Source: Roseiarcus sp963787135
GTDB taxonomy: Bacteria > Pseudomonadota > Alphaproteobacteria > Rhizobiales > Beijerinckiaceae
NCBI GenBank assembly: GCA_963787135.1
Contig: CAWBBW010000026.1
Coordinates: 1 to 64,000 of the forward strand
Direction: 5' to 3'
DNA length: 64,000 nt
The notes below the pieces were generated by a model. It ran no database searches. It saw only the letters and a program-made list of their open reading frames with translations, and had not been told where the DNA came from. Position numbers and translations under genes: made by a program. Shown here piece after piece: positions 38,074-46,953 of this stretch (its first letter is position 1; every line of letters starts with the position of its first letter).

Positions 38074-39491
38074 CTCAGGATGTCCTCGAGCCGCAGCGCG
38101 GCGATCCGGTCGATCTCGGTGAGGGCCGTTGCAGTTTCCACGCCGGGATCGTTGCCGAGGCGCTGCTGGAAGCTCGCCAGAATGTCGGCTTTGCTCTTGC
38201 CCTTGACCGCCATGATGAAGGGGAAGCCGAAACGGGCGCGGTAGGCTTCGTTGAGCGCGGTGAACTTTGCGAGCTCGTCCGGGGTCAGCCGGTCGAGGCC
38301 GGCGCTCGCCTGCTCCTCGGCAAACTCCGCGGTCAGCGTCCTGGCGAGCGCCAGCCTTCCGGCGAGATCGGGGTGGGCGAGAATGAGCGCCTTCTTTTGC
38401 TCCTCTGTTCCCTTCGCCGCCGCGGCGGCCAGCGCCTTGGCGAGACCCTCAGCTGTGTCGGCTTCGCTGGTGAAGCCCACGTCATAGGCCGCGGCGGCGA
38501 CCCATGGCGAGTGTTCGTAGACGCCGCCGAAGCGCTCGATGAACAGCGTGCGGGTGAGACGTGACGGCTTCCAGCCCCCTTGCGGCGGATGACGGTGAAT
38601 CCAGTGGCGCGCGATGTCGAGCCGGGTCGGCGTCCAGGCGCGATCGTGGCTCAGAACATAGTCGATGAACCGGGCAAGCGAAACGGCCCGCCCCGGGCGG
38701 CCGACGAGCCGGCTGTGCAGCCCGATCGACAGCATTTTTGGCGCGACCTCGCCCTCGGCGTAGAGCGCGTCGAACGAGTCCTTGAGATAGGCGTAGAACT
38801 GGTCGCCGGAGTTGAAGCCCTGCGCTGTGACAAAGCGCATGTCGTTCGAATCGAGCGTGTAGGGCGTGATCAGCTGGGGCCCACGCGGACCTTCGAGCCA
38901 GTACGGCAGATCGTCGGCATAGGAATCGGCGCAGTAGAGGAAGCCCCCCTCCTCCATGCCGAGCCGGATGGTGTTCAGCGACGAGCGGCCCTGGTAGAAA
39001 CCGAGCGGCCGTGCGCCAGCGACTTCGGTGTGGATACGCACCGCCTCGGCGAGGTGGCGCGCCTCGACGTCCGGCGGGATGTCCCGATAGTCGATCCACT
39101 TCAACCCGTGTGTGGCGATCTCCCACCCGGCCTCGTTCATCGCAGCGACCGCCTCCGCATTGCGCGCCATCGCCGTTGCGACCGCGTAAACGGTGACAGG
39201 CACCGAGCGCTCGGTGAACATGCGATGCAGGCGCCAGAATCCGGCCCGGGCGCCATATTCGTAAATCAACTCCATGTTCATGTGCCGCATGCCCGGCCAG
39301 GGCGCGGCGCCGATGATTTCCGACAGGAAGGCTTCCGAAGCCGCGTCGCCATGGAGGATGTTGTTCTCGCCGCCCTCCTCGTAGTTGATGACGAACTGGA
39401 CGGCCACGCGCGCGTTATTCGGCCAGTCGGCGAACGGGGGCGTCCGACCATAGCCGATCATGTCGCGTGGATAGGTTTCGCCGGTCGTCAT
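38070..39491 (-). CDS. Fused allantoinase (PuuE) and OHCU decarboxylase (UraD)
   Basis: 473-aa bifunctional enzyme. Residues about 1-310 are a NodB-like polysaccharide-deacetylase fold of the PuuE type (WPNNARVAVQFVINYEEGGE, ATHGLKWIDYRD, MLSIGLHSRLVGRPGR). Residues about 315-473 are UraD (FGGVYEHSPWVA, AHPDLAGRLA, YRARFGFPFIMAVKG). Together they decarboxylate OHCU to S-allantoin and hydrolyse allantoin to allantoate. Urate oxidation genes (uricase, HIU hydrolase) are not in the window. Overlaps guaD by 4 nt. Confidence 0.92.
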   Translation of the reverse strand: MTTGETYPRDMIGYGRTPPFADWPNNARVAVQFVINYEEGGENNILHGDAASEAFLSEIIGAAPWPGMRHMNMELIYEYGARAGFWRLHRMFTERSVPVTVYAVATAMARNAEAVAAMNEAGWEIATHGLKWIDYRDIPPDVEARHLAEAVRIHTEVAGARPLGFYQGRSSLNTIRLGMEEGGFLYCADSYADDLPYWLEGPRGPQLITPYTLDSNDMRFVTAQGFNSGDQFYAYLKDSFDALYAEGEVAPKMLSIGLHSRLVGRPGRAVSLARFIDYVLSHDRAWTPTRLDIARHWIHRHPPQGGWKPSRLTRTLFIERFGGVYEHSPWVAAAAYDVGFTSEADTAEGLAKALAAAAAKGTEEQKKALILAHPDLAGRLALARTLTAEFAEEQASAGLDRLTPDELAKFTALNEAYRARFGFPFIMAVKGKSKADILASFQQRLGNDPGVETATALTEIDRIAALRLEDILR

Positions 39492-39604
39492 CCCTTGGTC
39501 CCTCGCGCCCGTGGAAAACGAGGCTACGACAGGATCCGGGTTTGCTCCAGTCCGGCAAATGCTTCAAAAGGCGCGCCAGACTCCGCTCCGCCGACAAGAC
39601 CGCC

Positions 39605-40402
39605 ATGACCGACATCGCCCTCCACTTCGAACCGCCTTTCGCGCGTATTGTTCTCAATCGGCCGGAGCGCCGCAATGCGATCTCGCGCGCGATGTGGCGC
39701 GCGTTGCCGGCGATTCGCACGGCGATCGAAGCGCGCGAGGATATTCTTGTCGTGTTGGTGGAGGGCGCAGGCGGGCATTTCAGCGCCGGCGCCGACATCT
39801 CGGAATTCGATGCGGCCTACCGCGACGGAGCTGCTGCGCGCGATTACGGCGACGCCGTTCAGGACGGCCTTCAGGCGCTGATCGATCTCGACCGTCCCAC
39901 GATCGCGGTCTTGCGGGGAAACGCGGTCGGCGGCGGGCTCGGGCTGGCGATGGCCTGCGATCTGCGCTTTTGTGCGGCCGACGCCTATCTCGCCGTGACT
40001 CCGGCCAAGCTTGGTCTCGTATACGGGCACGCGGAAACCCGGCGCCTCGTCGAACTGGTCGGGCCGTCGCGGGCGAAAGACCTTCTGTTTACCGGCCGGC
40101 GGATCGAGACCGAGGAGGCGCTCGCCGTCGGGCTGATCGACCGGAGGGTCGAGACCGCCCTGCAGGATACGGCCCTGGGATATGCGCGCGGGCTTGCGGA
40201 TCTCAGCCAGGCGTCAATCCGGGGCGCAAAGCGCGCGGTGGACGCCATCTCCGCCGGCATGACCTTCGAGACGACGGCCTATCGGTCGCTCGCCGAATCC
40301 GCGGCGCTGGGTCCGGATTTTGCCGAGGGGCGCGCAGCCTTTGCAGAGAAGCGGCCGCCGAAATTCGCCTTTCGCGGCCCGACGGTCCCACTGAAAGGAT
40401 AG
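39605..40402 (+). CDS. Enoyl-CoA hydratase/isomerase
   Basis: 265-aa crotonase-fold protein: ARIVLNRPERRNAISRAM, the oxyanion-hole segment GHFSAGADISEF, and VGGGLGLAMACDLRFC. The position that usually holds the second catalytic Glu is in KLGLVYGHAETRRL. Start is at 39605, before MTDIALHF. It precedes rpsT, an arrangement common in Hyphomicrobiales, where its physiological substrate is not established. Confidence 0.9.
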   Translation: MTDIALHFEPPFARIVLNRPERRNAISRAMWRALPAIRTAIEAREDILVVLVEGAGGHFSAGADISEFDAAYRDGAAARDYGDAVQDGLQALIDLDRPTIAVLRGNAVGGGLGLAMACDLRFCAADAYLAVTPAKLGLVYGHAETRRLVELVGPSRAKDLLFTGRRIETEEALAVGLIDRRVETALQDTALGYARGLADLSQASIRGAKRAVDAISAGMTFETTAYRSLAESAALGPDFAEGRAAFAEKRPPKFAFRGPTVPLKG

Positions 40403-40459
40403 TTTGCCGGTCCTCGTCCTGGCTTTGCTCGGGCCTTAGCGGAAATTCGCGGCCGCCGG

Positions 40460-40488
40460 TTGACCCGTTCGGGCGGATGGACTTATAA
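40460..40488 (+). promoter_or_regulatory. Housekeeping promoter of rpsT
   Basis: TTGACC, 17-bp spacer, TTATAA: a near-consensus vegetative promoter. It predicts an RNA start near 40,495 and a leader of about 80 nt. Confidence 0.75.
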
Positions 40489-40505
40489 GCCTGCAATCCA
40501 GGCTG

Positions 40506-40558
40506 GGCCGAAACCCGGCCTTATGTGTTTTGAGACGATTGCGGCGCTTGAGCGCCGC
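40506..40558 (+). promoter_or_regulatory. Two hairpins in the rpsT leader
   Basis: GGCCG-AAACC-CGGCC (40506-40520) and GCGGCGCT-TG-AGCGCCGC (40541-40558). The second ends 17 nt before the start codon and could hide the ribosome-binding region. S20 is known to repress its own translation in E. coli; a link here is inference. Confidence 0.4.
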
Positions 40559-40575
40559 CTGAGGGAATCCCGTTC

Positions 40576-40842
40576 ATGGCCAATACCAAGTCGGCCCAGA
40601 AAGCCGCTCGCCAGACCATCCGTCGCACCGAGGTTAACAAGTCGCGGCGCAGCGAGATGCGAACTTACGTCCGCAAGGTCGAGGAGGCGATCGCTTCCAA
40701 GGACCCCAAGGCGGCAGCCGAGGCGCTGAGCGCAGCCGAGCCGCGTCTGGCGCAGGCCGCGCAGAAGGGCATCGTTCACAAGAACGCGGCCTCGCGCAAG
40801 ATTTCGCGCCTGACCAAGCGCGTCAAGGCCCTCGCAACCTGA
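40576..40842 (+). CDS. rpsT: 30S ribosomal protein S20
   Basis: 88-aa basic protein matching S20 from end to end: MANTKSAQKAARQTIRRTEV at the N-terminus and HKNAASRKISRLTKRVKAL at the C-terminus. It has its own strong promoter. In many relatives dnaA follows; here the next gene is an unrelated low-GC frame. Confidence 0.98.
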   Translation: MANTKSAQKAARQTIRRTEVNKSRRSEMRTYVRKVEEAIASKDPKAAAEALSAAEPRLAQAAQKGIVHKNAASRKISRLTKRVKALAT

Positions 40843-41029
40843 CCCTTCCCGCCGATCGTCTTCGCGCCGCAGGGTGGAGCAGAAGCCAGATATCTTTCGT
40901 GGGTAACTTTAAGGACAGAACCAGCGATGACCACTAAAGAAGATGCTGATGCAGAAGATTGTAAGATATTCAGATTTTAACTCAAATTGCATTTGGAGAG
41001 AGTGCGGAAGCATTGCGAAACCAAGTGGT

Positions 41030-41428
41030 ATGATCAAGGCTGTAAGTGTCGCAGCACTTACACTTTCCCTTGCTGCAAGCCCTTCTGCTGCTAGACATAG
41101 AACTAGTGCACTTGAACTTGCGGGCAAACATTGGCCCACAGATCCTAAAGCCGCAAACCTAATACTAACGGTGCCAGAAGACGTTATAGGAAAAACAGTA
41201 AATGCTAAAGTTTCCAATGATGGGACTTTCTGGTGGGCTGATTTAGGAAATTCAGTACACTTGGACATTTTCCCTTCACGTAGCGATTATGTGTATAAAT
41301 TAACAACAAGTCCGTGGGTGTTACGCCAACGTATTCCACACCCCTCTTTAACAATTATTTTACCAGATGGAACAATAATTTCACAATCTGGAAAAATAGT
41401 GAAAGGATCAGCCAGTTTACTAAAGTGA
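41030..41428 (+). CDS. Low-GC exported protein of unknown function
   Basis: 132-aa protein with a signal peptide (MIKAVSVAALTLSLAASPSA). No cysteines follow and no family is recognised. The gene is clearly AT-richer than the rest of the window, and its codons favour A/T third positions, which suggests recent transfer. The Met at 41030 is chosen because the signal peptide starts there; ATG 40943 would place a non-secretory arm in front. It lies right after rpsT, at an apparent synteny break. Confidence 0.6.
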   Translation: MIKAVSVAALTLSLAASPSAARHRTSALELAGKHWPTDPKAANLILTVPEDVIGKTVNAKVSNDGTFWWADLGNSVHLDIFPSRSDYVYKLTTSPWVLRQRIPHPSLTIILPDGTIISQSGKIVKGSASLLK

Positions 41429-41569
41429 AGGCTAAGCCAGCAATGCTTTCGCCGGTGGGTGGAATATTTAAAAAATAACTACAACAGGATTTTTCATGGG
41501 AGGACTTACTGCTGCTCGTTTAATCGGCGCTCGAGTGATTCGGACGTCCCGCTGACCGAGCCGAGCCCC

Positions 41570-41731
41570 GAGGCCGATCCCCCTCTCGATTGACTCTCCG
41601 CATCGATCCAACGAGCGCGTTCTATGACGAGGCGGCGCTTGCCCGCGGGATCGGGCATTCGTTTCCGGGGCGTCGAGCGGCGTGACGTCGAGGACTATTG
41701 CGTTAGCGAAAACTGGATCCGAGGCCCCTAG
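41570..41731 (+). pseudogene. DUF3297 remnant, frameshifted
   Basis: LTLRIDPTSAFYDEAALARG in one frame, then IRFRGVERRDVEDYCVSENW in the next, together spell the core of the DUF3297 family. One extra base in the GGGATCGGGCATT stretch near 41,655 explains the shift. A stop follows soon after ENWIR, so the C-terminal half is lost. Confidence 0.6.
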
Positions 41732-42083
41732 GGAAGACGCGCGATCGCAAGCGGGCGAGATCAAGGCGGCGGCCATGGGAGAGCGCCGACATCCTGCGTT
41801 TCGGTGCTGACGGGCCATGGCGCGGTGAGACGGCGCGGCGGCTCGCGCGTGGGCAGCGGCATGATCGACCGAGGCCTCGATCCGTGACCAAGTCCAGGGT
41901 TGCCAACACCAACATGGGAGGAGCTTCGCGCGTCAGAGGGTTTCCCCGGCTCAAGGCGCCCACGACGAGAAAACGCTGTGCGATCGAGCGACCCATTCAC
42001 TTCCTTTACCCGAATGCGTCGATAGGCTATCGGAAGCCGCTAATTGCGCCCAACACGCGTTAATCAATTGGACGGACAGGCGG
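41732..42083. other. Intergenic stretch before the sugar operon
   Basis: No gene supported. No DnaA-box cluster (TTATCCACA) is visible, so this is not an obvious replication origin. A promoter for the CDP-sugar operon is expected in the last 150 bp, but no convincing pair of boxes was found. Confidence 0.45.
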
Positions 42084-42851
42084 ATGCAGGCAGTGATACT
42101 CGCCGGTGGCTTGGGCACTCGGTTAAGCGAAGAAACCGCTTTGCGGCCCAAGCCCCTCGTTGAAATCGGCGGCCGGCCTGTACTCTGGCACATCATGAAA
42201 TTGTATGCTGCTCATGGCGTTACCGACTTCATCGTCTGCCTGGGCTACAGGGGCTATATGATCAAGGAATTCTTCTCCAGCTACGCGCTGCATCTCTCTG
42301 ACGTCACGTTCGACCTCGGCGCGCGCTCGGTCACCACGCACCGTCACGAGGCTGAGGACTGGCGGGTCACTCTGATTGACACCGGCGATGCGACGATGAC
42401 CGGCGGCCGACTGGCGCGCGTGCTCAAGTACGTCACTGGCGACATATTCTGCTTCACGTACGGCGACGGCCTATCGGACGTCAATATCGCGGCGACGATC
42501 GAATTTCATCGCAAGCACGGTCGAAAGGCCACTGTGACGGCGGTCTATCCGCCGCGACGCTTTGGCGTGCTCGACATGGACGGCGAGCGCGTAACCGGAT
42601 TTCGTGAAAAGCCCAGGGGCGAGGGCGGATTCATCAATGGCGGCTTCTTCGTGCTGTCACGAGACGTAGGCGGCTACATCAAGAATGACGAGACCATCTG
42701 GGAGCATGAGCCTTTGCAGGCCCTGGCCGAGGAGCGTCAGTTGCAGGCGTTTCGACACGAGGGATTCTTCCAGCCCATGGATACGCTTCGCGATAAGAAT
42801 TACCTCGAGGAGCTGTGGGCGTCGGGCGCCGCGCCCTGGAAATGCTGGTAA
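42084..42851 (+). CDS. rfbF: Glucose-1-phosphate cytidylyltransferase
   Basis: 255-aa nucleotidyltransferase making CDP-glucose. ILAGGLGTRLSEETALRPKP is the nucleotide-binding loop; TYGDGLSDVNI and FQPMDTLRDKNYLEELW are typical of RfbF/DdhA rather than RmlA. First gene of an overlapping operon for a CDP-linked deoxysugar. Its stop shares a base with the next start (TAATG). Confidence 0.94.
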   Translation: MQAVILAGGLGTRLSEETALRPKPLVEIGGRPVLWHIMKLYAAHGVTDFIVCLGYRGYMIKEFFSSYALHLSDVTFDLGARSVTTHRHEAEDWRVTLIDTGDATMTGGRLARVLKYVTGDIFCFTYGDGLSDVNIAATIEFHRKHGRKATVTAVYPPRRFGVLDMDGERVTGFREKPRGEGGFINGGFFVLSRDVGGYIKNDETIWEHEPLQALAEERQLQAFRHEGFFQPMDTLRDKNYLEELWASGAAPWKCW

Positions 42852-43930
42852 TGCCGTCATTCTGGGCGGGACGGCGGGTTCTCGTCACGGGGCATACCGG
42901 CTTCAAGGGCGCATGGTTGTCCTTCTGGCTGGCGGAATTGGGGGTGGAGGTGTCGGGCCTCGCTTTGGCGCCGGACACAAAGCCGAACCTCCACGATATA
43001 TTGGCCCTGCCCAAACGCGGCCGCTTCGTTCATGCCGATATCAACGACCGCACGGCGCTGGACGCTCTATTTGAAGCTGCTCGTCCTGAGGTCGTGTTTC
43101 ATTTGGCCGCTCAGGCCCTTGTCCGTCGTTCCTACGCCACCCCGGTCGAGACTTTCGCCACCAATGTCCTGGGGACGACATCGGTGTTGGACGCAGTGAG
43201 GCGCTGCCATCACACCAGGGCGGTGGTAGTGGTCACGAGCGACAAGGTCTATGAGAACCTGAATTGGCCCTGGGGCTATCGCGAGACCGATCTCCTGGGC
43301 GGTCATGATCCCTATAGCGCGAGCAAAGCTTGCGCCGAGATCGCGACGAGCTCCATGCGACGAGCCTTCTTCGGGCCAGCCGGGCATCCCGCGCGCATCG
43401 CGACGGCCCGGGCGGGCAACGTGATCGGCGGCGGCGATTGGGCTTCGGACCGGCTGGTTCCCGACATCGTGCGCGGCTGCCTGGGGCCGGAGGGGGTGGT
43501 TCGTTTGCGAAATCCCGGCGCCATTCGCCCCTGGCAACATGTGCTCGAGCCGCTGGGCGCCTATCTCTTGCTCGCCGAGCGCCTTTGCAGCGCACCGGAC
43601 GCCGTCGACGAAGCCGGAAATGACGAAGCCTGGAATATCGGCCCCGACGCCAGCGAAAATCGGCCCGTCTCCGAAATCGCCGACGCGCTCATCGCTGCGC
43701 TGGGCCGCGGACGCATCGAACTGACGCCCCAGCCGGGCGCCCCGCACGAAGCGCACTTGCTGACCCTGGATTGCGCGAAGGCGCGCGCCGGTCTGGGCTG
43801 GAGGCCGCGCCTCGATTTTGCAGCCACCGTTGCGCTGACGGCGACCTGGTACTCCGCCTGGGCGCGGGGAGAGGACATGGCTTCGCTAACCGGCGCGCAG
43901 ATCGCGGCGTTTACGGAGGCCGAAGCGTGA
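42851..43930 (+). CDS. rfbG: CDP-glucose 4,6-dehydratase
   Basis: 359-aa extended SDR that converts CDP-glucose to CDP-4-keto-6-deoxyglucose. VLVTGHTGFKGAWLSFWLAE binds NAD; VVTSDKVYENLNWPWGYRE and YSASKACAEI hold the active-site residues. The ATG at 42851 overlaps the previous stop; an upstream ATG at 42842 is possible. The usual next enzyme in dideoxysugar pathways, the C3-dehydrase RfbH, is absent; a split transketolase takes its place. Confidence 0.94.
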   Translation: MPSFWAGRRVLVTGHTGFKGAWLSFWLAELGVEVSGLALAPDTKPNLHDILALPKRGRFVHADINDRTALDALFEAARPEVVFHLAAQALVRRSYATPVETFATNVLGTTSVLDAVRRCHHTRAVVVVTSDKVYENLNWPWGYRETDLLGGHDPYSASKACAEIATSSMRRAFFGPAGHPARIATARAGNVIGGGDWASDRLVPDIVRGCLGPEGVVRLRNPGAIRPWQHVLEPLGAYLLLAERLCSAPDAVDEAGNDEAWNIGPDASENRPVSEIADALIAALGRGRIELTPQPGAPHEAHLLTLDCAKARAGLGWRPRLDFAATVALTATWYSAWARGEDMASLTGAQIAAFTEAEA

Positions 43931-44742
43931 ATTTCACCGACACGCGCGCGTTGGCGCGCCGGCTTCGAGCCCATGCGCTGCGCATGACCCATCGCGCGCG
44001 CGCTTCGCACATAGGCTCCTGCCTTTCGATCGCCGATATTCTCGCTGTCCTTTACGGCCAGGTCTTGCAGGTCGATCCGACTCGGCCGGACTGGCCGGAA
44101 AGGGATCGCCTGATCATCAGCAAAGGCCATGCGGCGGCAATCGTTTATGCGGCATTGGCCGAAGGCGGCTTTTTCCCGGTGGCGGAGCTCGACTCTTATT
44201 CCGCCGATGGCGGAGCGCTGTCCGGCCACGTCACCAAGACCGTGCCAGGCGTCGAGCTTTCGACAGGTTCGCTTGGCCATGGGCTGCCCGTGGCGGCGGG
44301 AATGGCGCTGGCGGCCCAGCGCGCCGGCGCGACCTGGCGCAGCATCTGTGTGCTCAGCGACGGCGAAATGGACGAAGGGTCGAATTGGGAAGCCATCCAG
44401 TTCGCCCAGCATTTCCGGCTTTCGAACCTGATTGCAATCATCGACTACAACAAGATTCAGAGCTTCGGCAGCGTGGCGGAGATCAGCGAGCTGCACCCGC
44501 TTGCCGAGAAGTTCCGCGCCTTCAACTGGGGCGTCCACGAAATCGACGGGCACGATCACGAGGCGCTGACGGCGGCGCTGACCGCTCCGCCGCCAATGAC
44601 TGGACGCCCGACCGCGATCGTCGCGCATACGATCAAGGGCAAGGGCGTGTCCTTCATGGAGGGGCTGCTGGCCTGGCACTACAGGAACCCGGACGCGACC
44701 CAACTCGCGGCGGCGTTGGCCGAACTCGAGGCCCACGCATGA
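43927..44742 (+). CDS. Transketolase, N-terminal (thiamine-diphosphate) subunit
   Basis: 271-aa pyrophosphate-binding half of a split transketolase. LIISKGHAAAIVYAALAEGG and GSLGHGLPVAAGMAL carry active-site His residues. The ThDP/Mg motif runs from SDGEMDEGSNWEAIQFAQ to DYNKIQ. GTG start overlaps the rfbG stop (GTGA). Partnered with the next gene. In a nucleotide-sugar operon it may move a two-carbon unit onto a keto-sugar rather than serve central metabolism. Confidence 0.9.
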   Translation: MNFTDTRALARRLRAHALRMTHRARASHIGSCLSIADILAVLYGQVLQVDPTRPDWPERDRLIISKGHAAAIVYAALAEGGFFPVAELDSYSADGGALSGHVTKTVPGVELSTGSLGHGLPVAAGMALAAQRAGATWRSICVLSDGEMDEGSNWEAIQFAQHFRLSNLIAIIDYNKIQSFGSVAEISELHPLAEKFRAFNWGVHEIDGHDHEALTAALTAPPPMTGRPTAIVAHTIKGKGVSFMEGLLAWHYRNPDATQLAAALAELEAHA

Positions 44743-45641
44743 GGACCGAAACGATCGACGTGCTGACGGATTACGCCCGCGCGAATCCAGACGTGATCCT
44801 GCTGACGGCGGATCTGGGCTATTCGGTGCTCGAGCGGTTCGCCGACGCGCTGCCGGCGCAATACGCAAATGTCGGCGTTTGCGAGCAGGCGATGGCGGGG
44901 ATCGCTGCGGGCCTCGCGCTCTCGGGGCGCCGCGTCGTGCTCTACTCGATCGTCAACTTTCCGACGCTCCGATGCCTCGAACAATTGCGCAACGATGTCT
45001 GTTACCACAATCTTCCGGTGACGGTGATCGCAGTCGGAGGCGGCCTCGCCTACGGCGCGCAAGGCTACACGCATCATGGTGTCGAGGACCTCGGCATCAT
45101 GTCGATGCTGCCGAACATCGTGGTGGCTTGTCCGGCCGATCCGCACGAAGCGATGGCTTTGTTGCCGCAGCTTCTTGAGCGCCGGCGCCCCGGCTATCTG
45201 CGTCTTGGTCGTGCGGGCGAACCGGTGCTCCACCCCGCCGGCGCAGAGATTGCGCTCGGGCGAGCCCTTTGGATGCGCCGGGGCACCGACATTGCGCTGC
45301 TGGCGACGGGCCCAATTCTGGGCCGGGCGCTGAGAGCGGCGGATAAGCTTGCAACCCGCGGCATCTCGGCGAGCGTGGCGAGCTTTCCGACATTTTCCCC
45401 GCTCGATGCTGAAGTGGCGACCGAGGCGGCCTCGGAGCACCGCGCCGTCCTCACCATCGAGGAGCACTCGGTCGAAGGCGGTTTCGGCAGCCGCGTCGCC
45501 GAGGCGTTGCTGCTCGCAAGGCAGGCGCCGCGCTTCGGCAAATTCGGCGTGACGGCCGCCCTGCGCGGGCGGATCGGCAGCCAATCCTGGCTGCTGGACC
45601 AGCTCGGCCCGATCGAGGACCACGCAGAGGCGCTGCTTTGA
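44739..45641 (+). CDS. Transketolase, C-terminal (pyrimidine-binding) subunit
   Basis: 300-aa second half of the split enzyme. The Glu that activates ThDP is in YANVGVCEQAMAGIAAGLAL. TIEEHSVEGGFGSRVAEALL is the C-terminal domain signature. ATG overlaps the upstream stop by 4 nt, giving equal expression of both halves. Two-gene transketolases are usual in archaea and in specialised pathways; standard bacterial TktA is a single chain. Confidence 0.9.
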   Translation: MRTETIDVLTDYARANPDVILLTADLGYSVLERFADALPAQYANVGVCEQAMAGIAAGLALSGRRVVLYSIVNFPTLRCLEQLRNDVCYHNLPVTVIAVGGGLAYGAQGYTHHGVEDLGIMSMLPNIVVACPADPHEAMALLPQLLERRRPGYLRLGRAGEPVLHPAGAEIALGRALWMRRGTDIALLATGPILGRALRAADKLATRGISASVASFPTFSPLDAEVATEAASEHRAVLTIEEHSVEGGFGSRVAEALLLARQAPRFGKFGVTAALRGRIGSQSWLLDQLGPIEDHAEALL

Positions 45642-46555
45642 GGTTGTTCATCACGGGCGCTTCAGGGTTTGTCGGCGCAGCGACGCTGAGCGCAGCGCTG
45701 GAGGCTGGGCATGAAGTGGCTGCGCCGGTTCGTCCGGGAAGCCCTGCTCCCCGCCTCGAGGATATGGAAGGGCGCTATCGTCGTTTGCCGCTCGATCTGA
45801 GGGACACGGCAAATATCGCCGCTGCGATGGCCGAATTTCGGCCCGACGCGGTGTTGCATCTTGCCTGGTGGGGGGTGGCCAATTCGGCGCGGTTCGATCG
45901 CCGTCAGGTGACCGACAACATCGAGACCGCATGCGCGCTGACCGAGGCTGCGGCGGCTTCGGGCGCAAAAGCCTTCGTCGGGGTCGGGAGCCAGGGCGAA
46001 TATGGCGCGGATTCCACCATGGCCGAGGATGCGTTGCCGCGTCCAACCAGCCTTTACGGCGCGGCCAAGGTGGCGACGCTGTTCCTCACGCGCCAACTCG
46101 CCGAGCAGGCGGGGTTGCGTCACGCCTGGCTGCGCTTATTTTCGGTCTACGGTCCCGGCGACAACGACGCGTGGCTGATACCGATGCTGATCGGCGAGAT
46201 GCTCGGCGGGCGGCGCCCACGAACGACGCTCGGCACGCAATACTGGGACTGGCTCTATGTCGACGACGTTGCGCGCGCGATTCTCGCGGTCGCCGTCACC
46301 CCGGCGGCCGCGGGCGTGTTCAACCTCGGCTCGGGGCGCCCGGTCCAGGTCCGCTCGGTGATCGAGCGGATTCGCGATCTTGCGGCCCCGGGTATGGTGC
46401 TTGCGTTGGGAGAAATCTCCTTCCGGCCGGATCAGGTGATGCACATGCAGGCGGATATATCCAGGCTGACCGCCGCGACGGGCTGGACGCCGAGGGTCGG
46501 AATCGAGGAAGGCTTGGCGGCCACCGTAGCCTGGTATCGGGCGCGTGCGTCATGA
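45638..46555 (+). CDS. NAD-dependent sugar epimerase/dehydratase
   Basis: 305-aa extended SDR. LFITGASGFVGAATLSAALE binds NAD, and YGAAKVATLFLTRQLAEQ holds the Tyr-Lys pair. It would reduce, epimerise or otherwise finish the CDP-sugar. The TTG start at 45638 overlaps the previous stop (TTGA). A reductase of a branched keto-sugar, as in CDP-yersiniose-like pathways, is one possibility; the exact reaction is not readable. Confidence 0.85.
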   Translation: MRLFITGASGFVGAATLSAALEAGHEVAAPVRPGSPAPRLEDMEGRYRRLPLDLRDTANIAAAMAEFRPDAVLHLAWWGVANSARFDRRQVTDNIETACALTEAAAASGAKAFVGVGSQGEYGADSTMAEDALPRPTSLYGAAKVATLFLTRQLAEQAGLRHAWLRLFSVYGPGDNDAWLIPMLIGEMLGGRRPRTTLGTQYWDWLYVDDVARAILAVAVTPAAAGVFNLGSGRPVQVRSVIERIRDLAAPGMVLALGEISFRPDQVMHMQADISRLTAATGWTPRVGIEEGLAATVAWYRARAS

Positions 46556-46953
46556 AGGCGGATTGGCTCTTGATCCTGCGCTTTCTCGTGGTAGGCGGGT
46601 TGAACACGCTCTTCGGCTACATCAGCTACGCCGCGTTCGTCCTCGCCGGGGCCCCGCTCGGCGTGGCGGTGGTCGGATCGACGACCCTGGCCTTCATCTT
46701 CAACTTTTTCAGCTACGGAGGCATGGTCTTCGGCAGCACCTCACATCGGCTTCTGCCGCGCTTCCTGGTATTTTATTGCGGCCTCGGCGGCGTCAACTTC
46801 GTACTGCTGCGGACGCTGACCTACCTGGGCCTTGGCCCGCTGTGGGCGCAGGCGTTATTGCTTCCTCTACTCGCGGGAACGGGATTCCTTGGAATGCGCC
46901 TTTTCGTATTCCGTGTCGACAAGCCCAGTGCTGAAGCGGGAGGAATGTCATGA
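46552..46953 (+). CDS. GtrA-family membrane protein
   Basis: 133-aa protein with four hydrophobic helices (RFLVVGGLNTLFGYISYAAF at the start). GtrA-type proteins are thought to flip polyprenyl-phosphate-linked sugars across the inner membrane for LPS or wall decoration. ATG overlaps the epimerase stop. With the GT2 enzyme four genes on, it forms the usual GtrA-GtrB style pair. Confidence 0.87.
   Translation: MKADWLLILRFLVVGGLNTLFGYISYAAFVLAGAPLGVAVVGSTTLAFIFNFFSYGGMVFGSTSHRLLPRFLVFYCGLGGVNFVLLRTLTYLGLGPLWAQALLLPLLAGTGFLGMRLFVFRVDKPSAEAGGMS

Noticed and set aside
41468..41818. 116-aa frame on the minus strand downstream of rpsT
   Set aside because: The + strand here carries readable DUF3297 sequence; the minus frame matches nothing.
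41429..42083. Replication origin between rpsT and the usual dnaA position
   Set aside because: No DnaA boxes or AT-rich unwinding region were seen, and dnaA is absent.
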